From contig NZ_CP083760.1 in the NCBI RefSeq assembly GCF_020149915.1, positions 868,001 through 932,000 of the forward strand: DNA of 64,000 nucleotides. The letters are read 5' to 3'. Position numbers and translations under genes: made by a program. Every line of letters begins with the position of its first letter. The first letter of the stretch is position 1. Under the pieces are notes generated by a model. It did not search any database. It was not told the DNA's origin and saw nothing but the letters and a program-made list of their open reading frames with translations. The DNA is from Candidatus Sulfidibacterium hydrothermale (GTDB taxonomy: Bacteria > Bacteroidota > Bacteroidia > Bacteroidales > F082). Below are positions 9,109 through 19,042 of the stretch, in pieces.

Positions 9109-10542
9109 ATGAGAAAAAATATCTTAATAAAAATAGGTTTGTTCATTATGATTGCACTGGCTTTTACCTCGTGCGACAAATGGATAGACACGAGCATAAA
9201 TATAAATCCTGACGCTCCGTCGGATGTGCCCATGAACCTGATTCTTCCCAGTGTGGAAGCCCGGTTTGCTTTTACACTTGTGCAGGGAAATGATGGTTTT
9301 AGAACGCTCTCTTTATGGGATCAGCAAATGTCGGGTATTGCTCGTCAATCACAGGCTGAAGGAGCCTACTCTTTCCGTGCCGGTGATGCGAACAATAACT
9401 GGGGCGCTTTGTATGCTGGTTTCCTGATGGATGCCAAACAATTGATGGACAAAGCCTCATCAGCTGAGTCTAAATCGCCTTATTTTGAAGGAGCGGCAAA
9501 AGCTATTACGGCAGCTGCCCTTGGATATGCTTCCGATTTGTGGGGAGATATTCCTTATTCTGAAGCTTTGCAGGGTTCTGACAACTTAACGCCGAAATTC
9601 GATTCGCAGCAAACCATTTATGCGGATATCCAGAGTTTACTTGATGAAGCCATTGCTGATTTTTCGCAGCCCGCTTCATCCAATGTCTTCCCTTTTGAAG
9701 GCGATATCATTTATCAGGGTGATGCTGAAAAATGGGTGAAAGCATGCTATGCACTGAAAGCCCGCTATGCTTTGCATCTTTCAAAGGTTGATCCGACCAA
9801 TGCTTATAAAACAGCACTGGAGTATATTGCTAAAGCCTTTACCAGTAACGATGGTAATATGTACTACCATTACAGTACCAGTAATGATAATGCCAATCCG
9901 TTGTATTTGTTTATGTACGATCGGGGTGATGTTAGAGTAAGTAAACTGATTACGGATACGCTTACCAAATACAATGATCCTCGTTTGCCAGAATACGCTG
10001 CGCCTATTCCGGCTGATGTTGTGATTGACGGGGTTACTTATCCGGCAGGATCTTATGTGGGTTCGCCCATTGATCAGCCGATTAGCGGAGCTTCTGAACC
10101 AGGTCCGGGAATTGCAAGTATCAATACACCGACTCCGATTATAACGTATGCTGAGCTGGCTTTTATCACTGCTGAATGTAAATTTAAGCTGGGTGATGAA
10201 GCTGGTGCTAAAACTGCAGCAGAGGAAGGTTTAAAAGCTTCTCTTGACGAATACGGAGTTTATGATGATGCTTGGTTTGCAGATATGAAAGCTAAATTTG
10301 ATGCAAAAAGTGGTGATGAACTTTTCCGCTTTATTATGCTTCAAAAATATTTGGCTTTGATGTATAATTTTGAAGCCTATAACGACTGGAGAAGAACCGA
10401 TCAGCCGGCTCTTATCCCGAATCCGTTGGCCAGTGGCCAGGCTATCCCGAGAAGATTTCCATATCCTACGGACGCACTTACCTATAATCCTAATACACCA
10501 CAGGATGTAACAATATGGGATAGAATATGGTGGGATAAATAA
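9109..10542 (+). CDS. SusD/RagB-type surface lipoprotein 1
   Basis: This 477-residue lipoprotein is the substrate-binding partner of the SusC receptor 38 nt upstream. The lipobox ends at Cys22 (ALAFTSC, then DKW). The mature protein has the alpha-helical TPR-like content of SusD proteins, including NPDAPSDV near the N-terminus, ASDLWGDIPYSEAL and the tail YNDWRRTDQPAL before the final NPNTPQDVTIWDRIWW. The ATG at 9109 is chosen over one at 9079 because it places a short basic n-region directly before the hydrophobic signal segment. A strong terminator follows at 10580. Confidence 0.93.
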   Translation: MRKNILIKIGLFIMIALAFTSCDKWIDTSININPDAPSDVPMNLILPSVEARFAFTLVQGNDGFRTLSLWDQQMSGIARQSQAEGAYSFRAGDANNNWGALYAGFLMDAKQLMDKASSAESKSPYFEGAAKAITAAALGYASDLWGDIPYSEALQGSDNLTPKFDSQQTIYADIQSLLDEAIADFSQPASSNVFPFEGDIIYQGDAEKWVKACYALKARYALHLSKVDPTNAYKTALEYIAKAFTSNDGNMYYHYSTSNDNANPLYLFMYDRGDVRVSKLITDTLTKYNDPRLPEYAAPIPADVVIDGVTYPAGSYVGSPIDQPISGASEPGPGIASINTPTPIITYAELAFITAECKFKLGDEAGAKTAAEEGLKASLDEYGVYDDAWFADMKAKFDAKSGDELFRFIMLQKYLALMYNFEAYNDWRRTDQPALIPNPLASGQAIPRRFPYPTDALTYNPNTPQDVTIWDRIWWDK

Positions 10543-10579
10543 AATTCGATGGGTTTTTAATTAAACCCGTTAATTAAAA

Positions 10580-10610
10580 GGGGCGCAATTTTATTGTGCC
10601 CCTTTTTTTA
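10580..10610 (+). terminator. Intrinsic terminator of the susCD-1 operon
   Basis: Stem GGGGCGCAA (10580-10588) pairs with TTGTGCCCC (10594-10602) with one G-U pair and a 5-nt loop, followed by seven T. It lies 38 nt after the susD-1 stop. Confidence 0.85.
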
Positions 10611-10954
10611 TCCCCGTTTTGATTTGAGATAAACTTACCTGCCGGCTTTGTTTCTTTATGGATATATCTGTATTTAAAATGGATAGGTTATCAATCAATT
10701 CTTTTTTTGTTTTTTTCTTTAGATTTATAAAAACTTGTTATACTTTTGATATTTGGTTTGACAATGTGAGGCTAGTGAGTAATAAAAATATTGTTGTGCT
10801 GTAAAAATTTAGTTTGAAGTATTTTAATTGCCCTAAAAAGATAATAAACTGGTTAAATTGCCACTCAGTAAAAAGGTTCTTGAAATTCTTTTGCAGTGAA
10901 TAAAATAAAGAAGGGTTATTGGACGGTAATTTATAAAAAATCAATAATTTATAA
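10611..10954. other. Gene-free AT-rich stretch before the subtilase gene
   Basis: No gene is supported. A TACTTTTG word at 10741-10748 resembles a -7 box but has no partner at the right distance and is 207 nt from the next ATG. Otherwise the stretch is low-complexity T/A-rich sequence. Confidence 0.45.
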
Positions 10955-13819
10955 ATGAAAAATTTTACAATTAAAATCAAACTGACCCTGTTCCTGTTGC
11001 TTTTCTCATTAGCAGTAAATGCACAAACGGTCAATCCTCATGCCATTGATGGAGAAATTTACTTGATGACAAAAAAAGATTTTTCCTTTAAATCTCAGGG
11101 AGTTGATGGAAAGGTTAGTCTTAGTCAGCTTCCCTTTTTAAATGGCTTGAAAGAAAGTTATAAGCTGTATAAAGCGGTTCGCCCTTTTTATTATACGGGT
11201 GATTCGGTTTTGAAAAGAACCTACTTATTGTATTTTTCAAAAATTAAAGCCGTTGACAGTCTGATAGCTGTTTTAAGAAAAAATCCGGACATTGTTTACG
11301 CAGAAAAGGCTCCTTTATTCAAAGCTTTTTATACGCCCAATGATCCTTACTTTAATTCAACTTACAGCAAACGGTGGTATCTGTCGGTAATTCATGCCCA
11401 GGAAGCCTGGGATATCCAAAAAGGAAACCGCCATGTAGTGGTGGCTGTGTTAGATGACGGAGTTGATATTGATCATCCGGATCTGCAAAGTAAAATTGTA
11501 TCGCGGGTTGATTTGGCCGATAATGATCTGGATCCTACACCGCCGGAAGAGTCGTATGACTGGACGCATGGAACTCATGTGGCGGGATTGGCCGGAGCGG
11601 CTACCGATAATGGGATTGGTATTGCCTCTATCGGTTTTAACGTGGGGTTAATGGCGGTAAAGGTAGCCAGTGATACTTCCAGTGGGGAGAATATGACCTA
11701 TGGATATCAGGGGATTGTTTGGGCTGCTGATCATGGTGCCGATGTGATTAATATGTCTTGGGGAGGCCCCGGTTATTACCAAACGGGTCAAAATATTGTC
11801 AATTATGCTTATAACAAAGGTTGTGTTTTGGTTGCCGCTGCCGGTAACGACGGAAATTCGGATATTTCCTATCCTGCCGGGTATCACCATGTTATATCGG
11901 TAGCTTCTACGGATGGTGATGATAAAAAGTCTTCCTTTTCACAGTACGGCAGTACCATTGATGTTTGTGCTCCCGGTGGTCAGAATCAATATGCTTCGGA
12001 AGGCATTTACAGTACTTTTTATACGACCAGCAGTGCCTATGGCTATATGCAGGGAACATCCATGGCGTCTCCTATTGTTTCTGGTTTGTGTGGTTTGATG
12101 CTTTCGGAAGATTCTACATTGACTCCGGAAAAATTAACCCGGATTTTAAAAGCTACTTGTGACAATATTGATGCACAAAATCCGGATTATGTCGGAGAGC
12201 TGGGGGCTGGACGTATCAATGCTTACCAGGCTTTGCTGGCTGTGAAGGACAGTATGATGAATCGTACGGTGGTAGCTAATTTTAAAGTTTCTAAGATTTC
12301 TATTCCGGAAGGAGACACCGTTCACTTTACTGACTTGTCTATCGGAAATCCGACCTCGTGGTACTGGACTTTTGAAGGCGGTACTCCCGAACATTCAACA
12401 GAACAGAATCCGCCTCCTGTTCAGTATGATAAGGCGGGTTCTTACAAAGTAACCCTCACGGTTTCGGATGGTACAAATACGAATACAGAGGTAAAAACAA
12501 ATTATGTTTTGGTTTATCCGTTAATATCAGGTGCCTGGCAGCCACAGGCAACCGGATTTTCAACGGAGAGCAGGGGAATCAATTATATTTATATTGTAAA
12601 TCCGGATGTGGTTTGGGCCAATGCCTATGACGGAACGGGCAAAGATGATAATGTTCAGGAATTTACCAAAACTACTGATGGCGGAAACACCTGGAAACCG
12701 GGAAAATATACCGGTGTTCCTTACGGATATGCTGTTTCTTGTATTGCTGCTACCGATTCGCTTCACGCGTGGATTGCCATGTACAACAGAAGTGCTCCCA
12801 CCGGCCACGGAGGAGTTTATGTGACTACTGATGGCGGAAAAACCTGGAGTTCTCAACCTACAGCCTCCTTTAGCGACGCGGCATCATTTCCGGATATTAT
12901 TTACTTTTGGGATAATCAGAATGGGGTGTGTATGGGTGATCCGGTGAATAATGTTTTTGAAATCTATACAACCACCGATGGAGGGGCAAACTGGGTCCGG
13001 GTTCCTTCTGCCAATATTCCTGTTTCGCTCTCTGGAGAAGCCGGATGGACAAATTTGTATGCAGTGGAAGGAAATACCATTTGGTTCGGAACGAACAAAG
13101 GAAGAATTTATCGTTCTGTTGATAAAGGATATCATTGGACGGTGGCTTCTACGGGTATGGATAACATTACTTCTTTGGGATTTCATAATGATACCTTGGG
13201 CGTTGCAGCAGAAACAGTCTATCAGTCAGGAGCTATTACGGCTTTTCATTTGGTAAAAACAGAAGACGGAGGAAAAACCTGGAGTGAAATTCAGCCCTCA
13301 GGCGCCTATTTTAAATCGGATCTGGCGGTGGTTCCCGGTGCTCCCGGATGGCTTGTGTCAACCGGAATTTCCAGTGATCTTGCAGAATGTGGCTCCGCCT
13401 ATTCGTTGGATGAAGGAAAAACATGGACGCAACTGGATGATTCAATTCAATATACAGCGGTCAAGTTTTATAATAGCGCAACCGGATGGGCCGGCGGGTT
13501 TAATGTAAGTGCTACCTCACGGGGTATCTGGAAATGGCTGGGAATCCCTGCCACAGGTGTTCGTCGCGTAATTAATAATAATAAGGTATTGGTTTATCCG
13601 AATCCGGCTTCCGGTAAGGTTCATTTTCATGTGACCGGGGCAGATAAAGTGACGGAAGTTTCAATTTATAATGAATCGGGAAAAAATGTGGGGACCTTTC
13701 GTTACCCGGTTGCACGTGAAGATGTGGTTCTGGATTTAAAAAAGCTGAAGGAGGGAATTTATATTGCTGTTTTGAAAGGAAAACACATTGTGGCGGTGAA
13801 AAAAATCATACTGAAATGA
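10955..13819 (+). CDS. Secreted subtilisin-family protease with PKD, Asp-box repeats and T9SS sorting domain
   Basis: The 954-residue multidomain exoprotease has: signal peptide (1-23, ending AVNA-Q); propeptide-like region (about 25-130); peptidase S8 domain (about 140-430) with the full triad Asp167 (VLDDGVD), His205 (HGTHVAG) and Ser369 (GTSMASP); a PKD domain (about 442-520, WYWTFEGGTPEHS, YKVTLTVSDG); a beta-propeller-like region with at least six Asp-box repeats of the form T-D-G-G-x-T-W (about 535-850); and a C-terminal sorting domain (about 870-954, VLVYPNPASG to GIYIAVLKG) of the kind that directs proteins through T9SS to the cell surface. It sits alone between two SusC/D pairs, which suggests, but does not prove, a role in protein or peptide feeding. 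Confidence 0.93.
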   Translation: MKNFTIKIKLTLFLLLFSLAVNAQTVNPHAIDGEIYLMTKKDFSFKSQGVDGKVSLSQLPFLNGLKESYKLYKAVRPFYYTGDSVLKRTYLLYFSKIKAVDSLIAVLRKNPDIVYAEKAPLFKAFYTPNDPYFNSTYSKRWYLSVIHAQEAWDIQKGNRHVVVAVLDDGVDIDHPDLQSKIVSRVDLADNDLDPTPPEESYDWTHGTHVAGLAGAATDNGIGIASIGFNVGLMAVKVASDTSSGENMTYGYQGIVWAADHGADVINMSWGGPGYYQTGQNIVNYAYNKGCVLVAAAGNDGNSDISYPAGYHHVISVASTDGDDKKSSFSQYGSTIDVCAPGGQNQYASEGIYSTFYTTSSAYGYMQGTSMASPIVSGLCGLMLSEDSTLTPEKLTRILKATCDNIDAQNPDYVGELGAGRINAYQALLAVKDSMMNRTVVANFKVSKISIPEGDTVHFTDLSIGNPTSWYWTFEGGTPEHSTEQNPPPVQYDKAGSYKVTLTVSDGTNTNTEVKTNYVLVYPLISGAWQPQATGFSTESRGINYIYIVNPDVVWANAYDGTGKDDNVQEFTKTTDGGNTWKPGKYTGVPYGYAVSCIAATDSLHAWIAMYNRSAPTGHGGVYVTTDGGKTWSSQPTASFSDAASFPDIIYFWDNQNGVCMGDPVNNVFEIYTTTDGGANWVRVPSANIPVSLSGEAGWTNLYAVEGNTIWFGTNKGRIYRSVDKGYHWTVASTGMDNITSLGFHNDTLGVAAETVYQSGAITAFHLVKTEDGGKTWSEIQPSGAYFKSDLAVVPGAPGWLVSTGISSDLAECGSAYSLDEGKTWTQLDDSIQYTAVKFYNSATGWAGGFNVSATSRGIWKWLGIPATGVRRVINNNKVLVYPNPASGKVHFHVTGADKVTEVSIYNESGKNVGTFRYPVAREDVVLDLKKLKEGIYIAVLKGKHIVAVKKIILK

Positions 13820-14093
13820 TCGGATAAATGCAATTTGTTTTCTTTCTTTGTAGGCAAAATGTAGTGTTTTCGGTGCATGCAACACCGGTTTGGATTTTGA
13901 CCTGTTTTTTGGCGGATAAGAGGGATGAACAAAAAATTTAACATTTCGCATGTGAGTATTATAGGGGGTAATGGTTTGTTTAGTAGGTTGTTATGCGCTA
14001 ATTTAGAAGCGTTAAAAAAAAATAACATTTTTTATGATTTTTGTGAGAAAGTTCTAATTTTACACTTTAAATTTTTAACAAAAAATTATCGTT

Positions 14094-17000
14094 ATGAGAA
14101 AAATTACAATGATGCTTGCGTTCTTGTTATTTGCGGGGCTAAATTTTGCCTGGGCACAGACAAGAACGATTAGCGGTAAGGTAACGAGTGCAGATGATGG
14201 TTCTGCGCTTCCAGGTGTTACTGTTGTGGTCAAAGGGACCAACAATGGAACAGTTACAGATGCTAATGGTAAATATTCCTTGCAAGTTGGAAAAAACGCC
14301 ACGACGTTGGTGTTTTCCTTTGTGGGAATGAAAACTCAGGAAGTTCCGATCGACGGAAAAACCACCATTAATGTGGCTATGTCAAGTGAAGCCATATCCA
14401 TGAATGAAGTTGTGGTTACCGCTTTGGGTATTTCCCGCCAGAAAAAATCACTCGGTTATGCCGTTCAGGACGTAAAAGGTTCTCAGCTGGCCGAAGTGCC
14501 GAAACAAAACGTACTGAATGCTCTTGCTGGTCGTGTTTCGGGTGTACAGGTAACTGCTAGTAGTGGTGCTGTCGGTGCTTCTACTCGTATTACCATCCGT
14601 GGTAACAGTTCTTTCCGTAGTAACAACCAGCCGCTGTTCGTAGTGGACGGTGTTCCGGTAAGTAATGCAACCACTGGTGCTTCCCAATGGGGTGGTGTTG
14701 ACTTTGGTAATGCCATTGCCGATATTGATCCTGAAAACATTAAATCCATGACCATTCTGAAAGGTGCTTCCGCTGCTGCTCTTTATGGTAGCCGTGCTTT
14801 GAACGGGGTAATCCTGATTACCACCAAAACCGGTAGCGCCCATAAAAAAGGTATTGGAATTACTTATGACTTTAGTATAGGTTTTAGTAATGTTTACATT
14901 CTTCCTGATTACCAAAATAAATATGGTCAGGGATACTATGGTAGTGAATATTGGTACAACCATTTTAAAGATGCTGGATACGGTTTTGCTCAGTTTGATA
15001 ACTATACTGATTTTATTGAGCAGAACGGTGTTGTTGGTTTCTCCTATTACGATGGTAACTGGGGTGGCGTTATGGACGGTATGGATGAATCCTGGGGTCC
15101 TCGTTTGGACATTGGGATAAAACTTCCTCAGTTTGACAGTCCTTATACACTGGATGCCGATGGTAATCCTGTATATGAGCCGACTCCGTGGGTTTCACAA
15201 CCTGATAACGTAAAAGATTTCTTTGTAACTGGTGTACATCAGACTCATCACATTGCTTTAACCGGCGGAAGTGACAAAGCTTACGGACGTATTGCTTACA
15301 CCTATGATGATGTTACCGGTACCGTTCCGAATACGGGTGAAATCAAACATAACTTTAATGTTAGCGGTCATCTTCAATTATCTAAAAAATTGAGCGCCAG
15401 CGCTAACGTAACTTATGTGAACAATCACAGTGACAACCTTCCGGGACAGGGTTACGATGTAAACAACGTAATGCAGTCTCTCGGTTCTTGGTTTGGTCGT
15501 CAGGTAAACATTAACCACCTGAAAGAATACTGGAATACTTTGAACCCTTGGGGAAATCCTTATAACTGGAACTCCTCTTATCATAACAACCCTTACTGGA
15601 CCGTTTATAACAATACCACTTCCCGCGTAAGAAACCGGATGTTTGGTAATGTTTCTATGAAATGGGACATTCTGGATTGGATGAACTTGAATTTCCGCGC
15701 TGGTACTGACTTCTATGAAGAACGTCGTAAACATGTGGATTATAACAAATCACAAGATTATCCTCATGGCCACTTCTGGCAGAACAAACAGTTCAACCAG
15801 GAAAATAACATTGACCTGTTCTTGAACATTGACAAAAACCTGACCAAAGACATCCGCTTAACCGGTATGATTGGTGCTAACTATCGTCAGGATTTGTACA
15901 ACTACACCAGCATGGAAGCTAATGAGCTGACTGTTCCGAATTTCTTTGACATCAGCAATGCAAAAGGAACTCCGATTTCTAATATGTATACCAGCGAAAG
16001 AGAAACCAATAGTATTTATGGTCAATTGGACGCTAGCTACAAAGATTTCTTGTTCTTAGGTGTTACTGGTCGTAATGACTGGAGTTCTACGCTGCCTAAA
16101 GGAGAATGGAGCTATTTCTATCCTTCAGTAAACGTAGGCTGGATCTTTACCAATAACTTCCACATGACTGGAAAAATCTTTACCTTTGGTAAATTGCGTG
16201 CCAGCTACGCTATCGTGGGTGGTGATGCCAGCCCTTATTCTTTGAGCAATGTTTATTATGCTTCTTCCAGCGCCTTCAAGGGAATTACCCAGTACTACTA
16301 TACTCGTACACTGGCTAACTCCGAATTGAAACCGGAAAGAAAATATTCCTGGGAGTTGGGTACGAACTTGAAATTTATGAATAACCGTATTGGGTTAGAC
16401 TTTACCTATTATGATTCTTATACTAAAGACCAGATTATGGCCATTCAGATTCCGACCTCTTCTGGTTTTGGAAACCGTTGGATCAACGCTGGTCAGATTT
16501 CGAACAAAGGGGTTGAAATCACTCTTTATGCTGACATCTTCAAAAAAGCTAACGGCTTTAACTGGCGTGTAACTTTGAACTGGGCTAAAAACGACAACAA
16601 AGTTGACGAATTGTACGGTGACCTGCAATCTCTGCAGATTGGTAGCTCTTGGAGCGGACTTTCCGTACAGGCTCGCCCGGGTGAAACTTACGGTGTAATT
16701 CGTGGTATTGGTTACCTGGTTGATTCTGCTACTGGTGCTTATGTAGTGGGTAGTAATGGTATGCCGCTCAGAACTCAAAACAATGTTACTTTAGGTAATG
16801 TTACTCCTGACTGGACTGGTGGTATCGCCAACGACTTCAGTTACAAAGGCGTTACTTTGCATGTTTTGATTGACGGACGTAAAGGTGGTGACCTGTTCAG
16901 TGTAACCAAAATGTTTGGTCTCTATTCTGGTATTTTGGAACAGACTGCTCAGGGTAACATTCGTGAAACTGGTGTTGTGGCTGGATACAATGCTATGCAG

Positions 17001-17390
17001 CAATATACTTTCGTTCACGAAGATGGAACTCCTTTGAATACAAACCTTGATGACCCGAATAATACGGATATTGTAAGTGCCCAGAGTTTCTATGAAAACT
17101 ATTACGGTATTAAACAAGAAAGTATTATTGATGGTTCTTTCATTAAACTGAGAGAAATTTCACTGGGTTATACTTTACCCAAATCGTTGCTTGGTAGACA
17201 GAACATTATGCAGTCACTTACCGTTTCGTTTTATGTACACAATGTAGCTCTGCTGTATGTGGACAAATCGAACGATGTGAAGATTGATCCGGAAACCGGT
17301 TATGGTAATGGTAATAGTGGTGTCGGTTTTGAGCAATATCAGTTGCCGCCCTCACGTACCTTTGGTTTCAAACTATCCGTTAAGTTCTAA
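14094..17390 (+). CDS. SusC/RagA-type TonB-linked outer membrane receptor 2
   Basis: The 1098-residue receptor has the same architecture as SusC-1: signal peptide to about residue 21 (FAWAQ), carboxypeptidase-regulatory-like domain (about 24-105), EVVVTALGI, plug (about 120-235, NALAGRVSGV, PLFVVDGVPVSN), then the barrel ending GFKLSVKF. Of the first 30 residues, about 25 match SusC-1 and the flanking DNA is also alike, while the barrels have diverged, so the two probably bind different substrates. The gene uses noticeably regular, GGT/AAC/CGT-rich codons, consistent with high expression. Its SusD partner starts 17 nt downstream. Confidence 0.95.
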   Translation: MRKITMMLAFLLFAGLNFAWAQTRTISGKVTSADDGSALPGVTVVVKGTNNGTVTDANGKYSLQVGKNATTLVFSFVGMKTQEVPIDGKTTINVAMSSEAISMNEVVVTALGISRQKKSLGYAVQDVKGSQLAEVPKQNVLNALAGRVSGVQVTASSGAVGASTRITIRGNSSFRSNNQPLFVVDGVPVSNATTGASQWGGVDFGNAIADIDPENIKSMTILKGASAAALYGSRALNGVILITTKTGSAHKKGIGITYDFSIGFSNVYILPDYQNKYGQGYYGSEYWYNHFKDAGYGFAQFDNYTDFIEQNGVVGFSYYDGNWGGVMDGMDESWGPRLDIGIKLPQFDSPYTLDADGNPVYEPTPWVSQPDNVKDFFVTGVHQTHHIALTGGSDKAYGRIAYTYDDVTGTVPNTGEIKHNFNVSGHLQLSKKLSASANVTYVNNHSDNLPGQGYDVNNVMQSLGSWFGRQVNINHLKEYWNTLNPWGNPYNWNSSYHNNPYWTVYNNTTSRVRNRMFGNVSMKWDILDWMNLNFRAGTDFYEERRKHVDYNKSQDYPHGHFWQNKQFNQENNIDLFLNIDKNLTKDIRLTGMIGANYRQDLYNYTSMEANELTVPNFFDISNAKGTPISNMYTSERETNSIYGQLDASYKDFLFLGVTGRNDWSSTLPKGEWSYFYPSVNVGWIFTNNFHMTGKIFTFGKLRASYAIVGGDASPYSLSNVYYASSSAFKGITQYYYTRTLANSELKPERKYSWELGTNLKFMNNRIGLDFTYYDSYTKDQIMAIQIPTSSGFGNRWINAGQISNKGVEITLYADIFKKANGFNWRVTLNWAKNDNKVDELYGDLQSLQIGSSWSGLSVQARPGETYGVIRGIGYLVDSATGAYVVGSNGMPLRTQNNVTLGNVTPDWTGGIANDFSYKGVTLHVLIDGRKGGDLFSVTKMFGLYSGILEQTAQGNIRETGVVAGYNAMQQYTFVHEDGTPLNTNLDDPNNTDIVSAQSFYENYYGIKQESIIDGSFIKLREISLGYTLPKSLLGRQNIMQSLTVSFYVHNVALLYVDKSNDVKIDPETGYGNGNSGVGFEQYQLPPSRTFGFKLSVKF

Positions 17391-17407
17391 TTTGAAAATA
17401 TAAAGTT

Positions 17408-18940
17408 ATGAAAAGAATATATATTAAAACATTCGCAATTTTGTTCTCGATGTTGTTTGTGGCAACATCTTGTACAAACGATTGGGAACAGCTGAACACG
17501 GACCCGAACAACCCGGTCCAGGCGCCGTTTACCAATGTGCTTGCTCACTCGATCCGTTTAACCGGTGATGCTTTCTTCGATGATTGGCAGGGTATGAATA
17601 ACTTCTGTAGTTATGCCGGTGAGATTACTAAGATTCAGTACATTGACGAAGCCAAGTATAACTACCGTGACAATGTAGTATACACGGCTTGGAGTAACTA
17701 CTATGAAATTCAACTTGACCTTAAAAAGTTGATCGAAGCTGCTAAAGCTGATGGTAGAAACCTGAGTGAAGGTGTTGCTTTAACTTGGTCAGTTTACTTG
17801 TGGCAAATGGCTGTTGACCAGTGGGGTGATATTCCTTATAGCGAAGCTTTGATGGCTGAAGAAGGAAATAATACACCTAAGTATGATGCTGCATCAGACA
17901 TTTACAAAGATTTGCTTAACAAAATCGAAGAAGCTAATGATCTGTTAAGTAAGCCGAATATTACTGATGATTTGGGTGATGGCGATATTCTCTATAATGG
18001 TGATGTAGCCAAATGGCGTGAATTTGCCAATGCTATTCACTTGCGTATTGCTATGCGTCTTTCTTATGTAGAACCTGCTACCGCACAGGCTGAAGTAGAA
18101 AAGATTTTGACCAATCCGGATAAATATCCGTTGTGGGCAGGTCGTTCTGATGAAGCCAAATTGCAATGGCAGGGTACCAACCCTTACGACGAACCTTATT
18201 ACTATAACCGTTACGTAAGCAACCGTGATGACCATGGTATGGCCAAAACAATGATTGATACTCTGTTAAGCTTTAACGATCCTCGGATCTCTGCCTTTGC
18301 CAAACCGGCTACTTTGGATGGCGTTTACCGTGGTATGGTTGAAGGTGGAGCTCAGGTTGACCTGAAATCGATCTCCCGTATTGGTGCTATGTATCGTGAT
18401 GATCCGGCTGGATATACTTATTTCCTCCGTTATGCTGAGGTAATGTTTGACATTGCTGAAGCTGCTAACAATGGCTGGAATACCGGTTCTTATACTAAAG
18501 AAGGCGCTTATGAAGCTGGTATTAAAGCTTCGTTTGACGAAACTTACGGAAGCACTTATTCTCCGCTCTATGGTCAGGATGAAGCTGCTGCTTTGGCCGC
18601 TTATATGGCTAATCCGAAAGTGAAATTAACCGGTAATGCCGGTACACATTTCGACCTGAACCTGGACAACGACATGACAAAAATCTTTGTTCAGAAATGG
18701 ATTGCCATGTTTAAAGAAGGTCAGGAATTGTGGGCTTTCCAGAGAAGAACCAACTATCCGCCGATGTCGGCTGCTCCTGAATCAGTTTATCCTGGTCATA
18801 CAGTAGGACCTTTCCGTTATCCTTACCCAAGTACAGAATTCAACTTGAACAAAGAACATGTTGAAGCTGCTGCTCAGGGTATCGTTGACCACTTCTGGGG
18901 TAAACAGATTTTCTGGGATACTCGTCAGGGCGTTCAATAG
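17408..18940 (+). CDS. SusD/RagB-type surface lipoprotein 2
   Basis: The 510-residue lipoprotein, with Cys22 as the lipidation site (MLFVATSC, then TNDW), is followed by the SusD signature region NTDPNNPVQAP and the helical core with QWGDIPYSEAL (compare LWGDIPYSEAL in SusD-1) and the tail EFNLNKEHVEAAA. It is anchored in the outer membrane and caps the SusC-2 barrel. The 17-nt gap from susC-2 and the terminator at 18962 define a two-gene operon. Substrate unknown. Confidence 0.93.
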   Translation: MKRIYIKTFAILFSMLFVATSCTNDWEQLNTDPNNPVQAPFTNVLAHSIRLTGDAFFDDWQGMNNFCSYAGEITKIQYIDEAKYNYRDNVVYTAWSNYYEIQLDLKKLIEAAKADGRNLSEGVALTWSVYLWQMAVDQWGDIPYSEALMAEEGNNTPKYDAASDIYKDLLNKIEEANDLLSKPNITDDLGDGDILYNGDVAKWREFANAIHLRIAMRLSYVEPATAQAEVEKILTNPDKYPLWAGRSDEAKLQWQGTNPYDEPYYYNRYVSNRDDHGMAKTMIDTLLSFNDPRISAFAKPATLDGVYRGMVEGGAQVDLKSISRIGAMYRDDPAGYTYFLRYAEVMFDIAEAANNGWNTGSYTKEGAYEAGIKASFDETYGSTYSPLYGQDEAAALAAYMANPKVKLTGNAGTHFDLNLDNDMTKIFVQKWIAMFKEGQELWAFQRRTNYPPMSAAPESVYPGHTVGPFRYPYPSTEFNLNKEHVEAAAQGIVDHFWGKQIFWDTRQGVQ

Positions 18941-18961
18941 AAAATTATTTTTCTTCATAAC

Positions 18962-18996
18962 AAAAAAGGCTGTTCATTTTTGGACGGCCTTTTTTG
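18962..18996 (+). terminator. Intrinsic terminator of the susCD-2 operon
   Basis: AAAAAAGGCTGTTC (18962-18975) pairs with GGACGGCCTTTTTT (18982-18995) through two G-U pairs. The hairpin ends in a T-run and lies 22 nt after the stop. Confidence 0.85.
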
Positions 18997-19007
18997 TTTC
19001 ATTTTCT

Positions 19008-19015
19008 TATCTTTG
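19008..19015 (+). promoter_or_regulatory. Candidate -7 box for the O-acyltransferase gene
   Basis: TATCTTTG matches TAnnTTTG and lies 28 nt before the ATG at 19043. The nearest TTTG is 25 nt upstream, longer than usual. Confidence 0.4.
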
Positions 19016-19042
19016 TTTTATATTGATTTAAGGTGTGATCTT

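Noticed and set aside
14055-14062. TAATTTTA before susC-2 as a promoter -7 box
   Set aside because: One mismatch to TAnnTTTG and the only TTTG is 11 nt upstream, too close.
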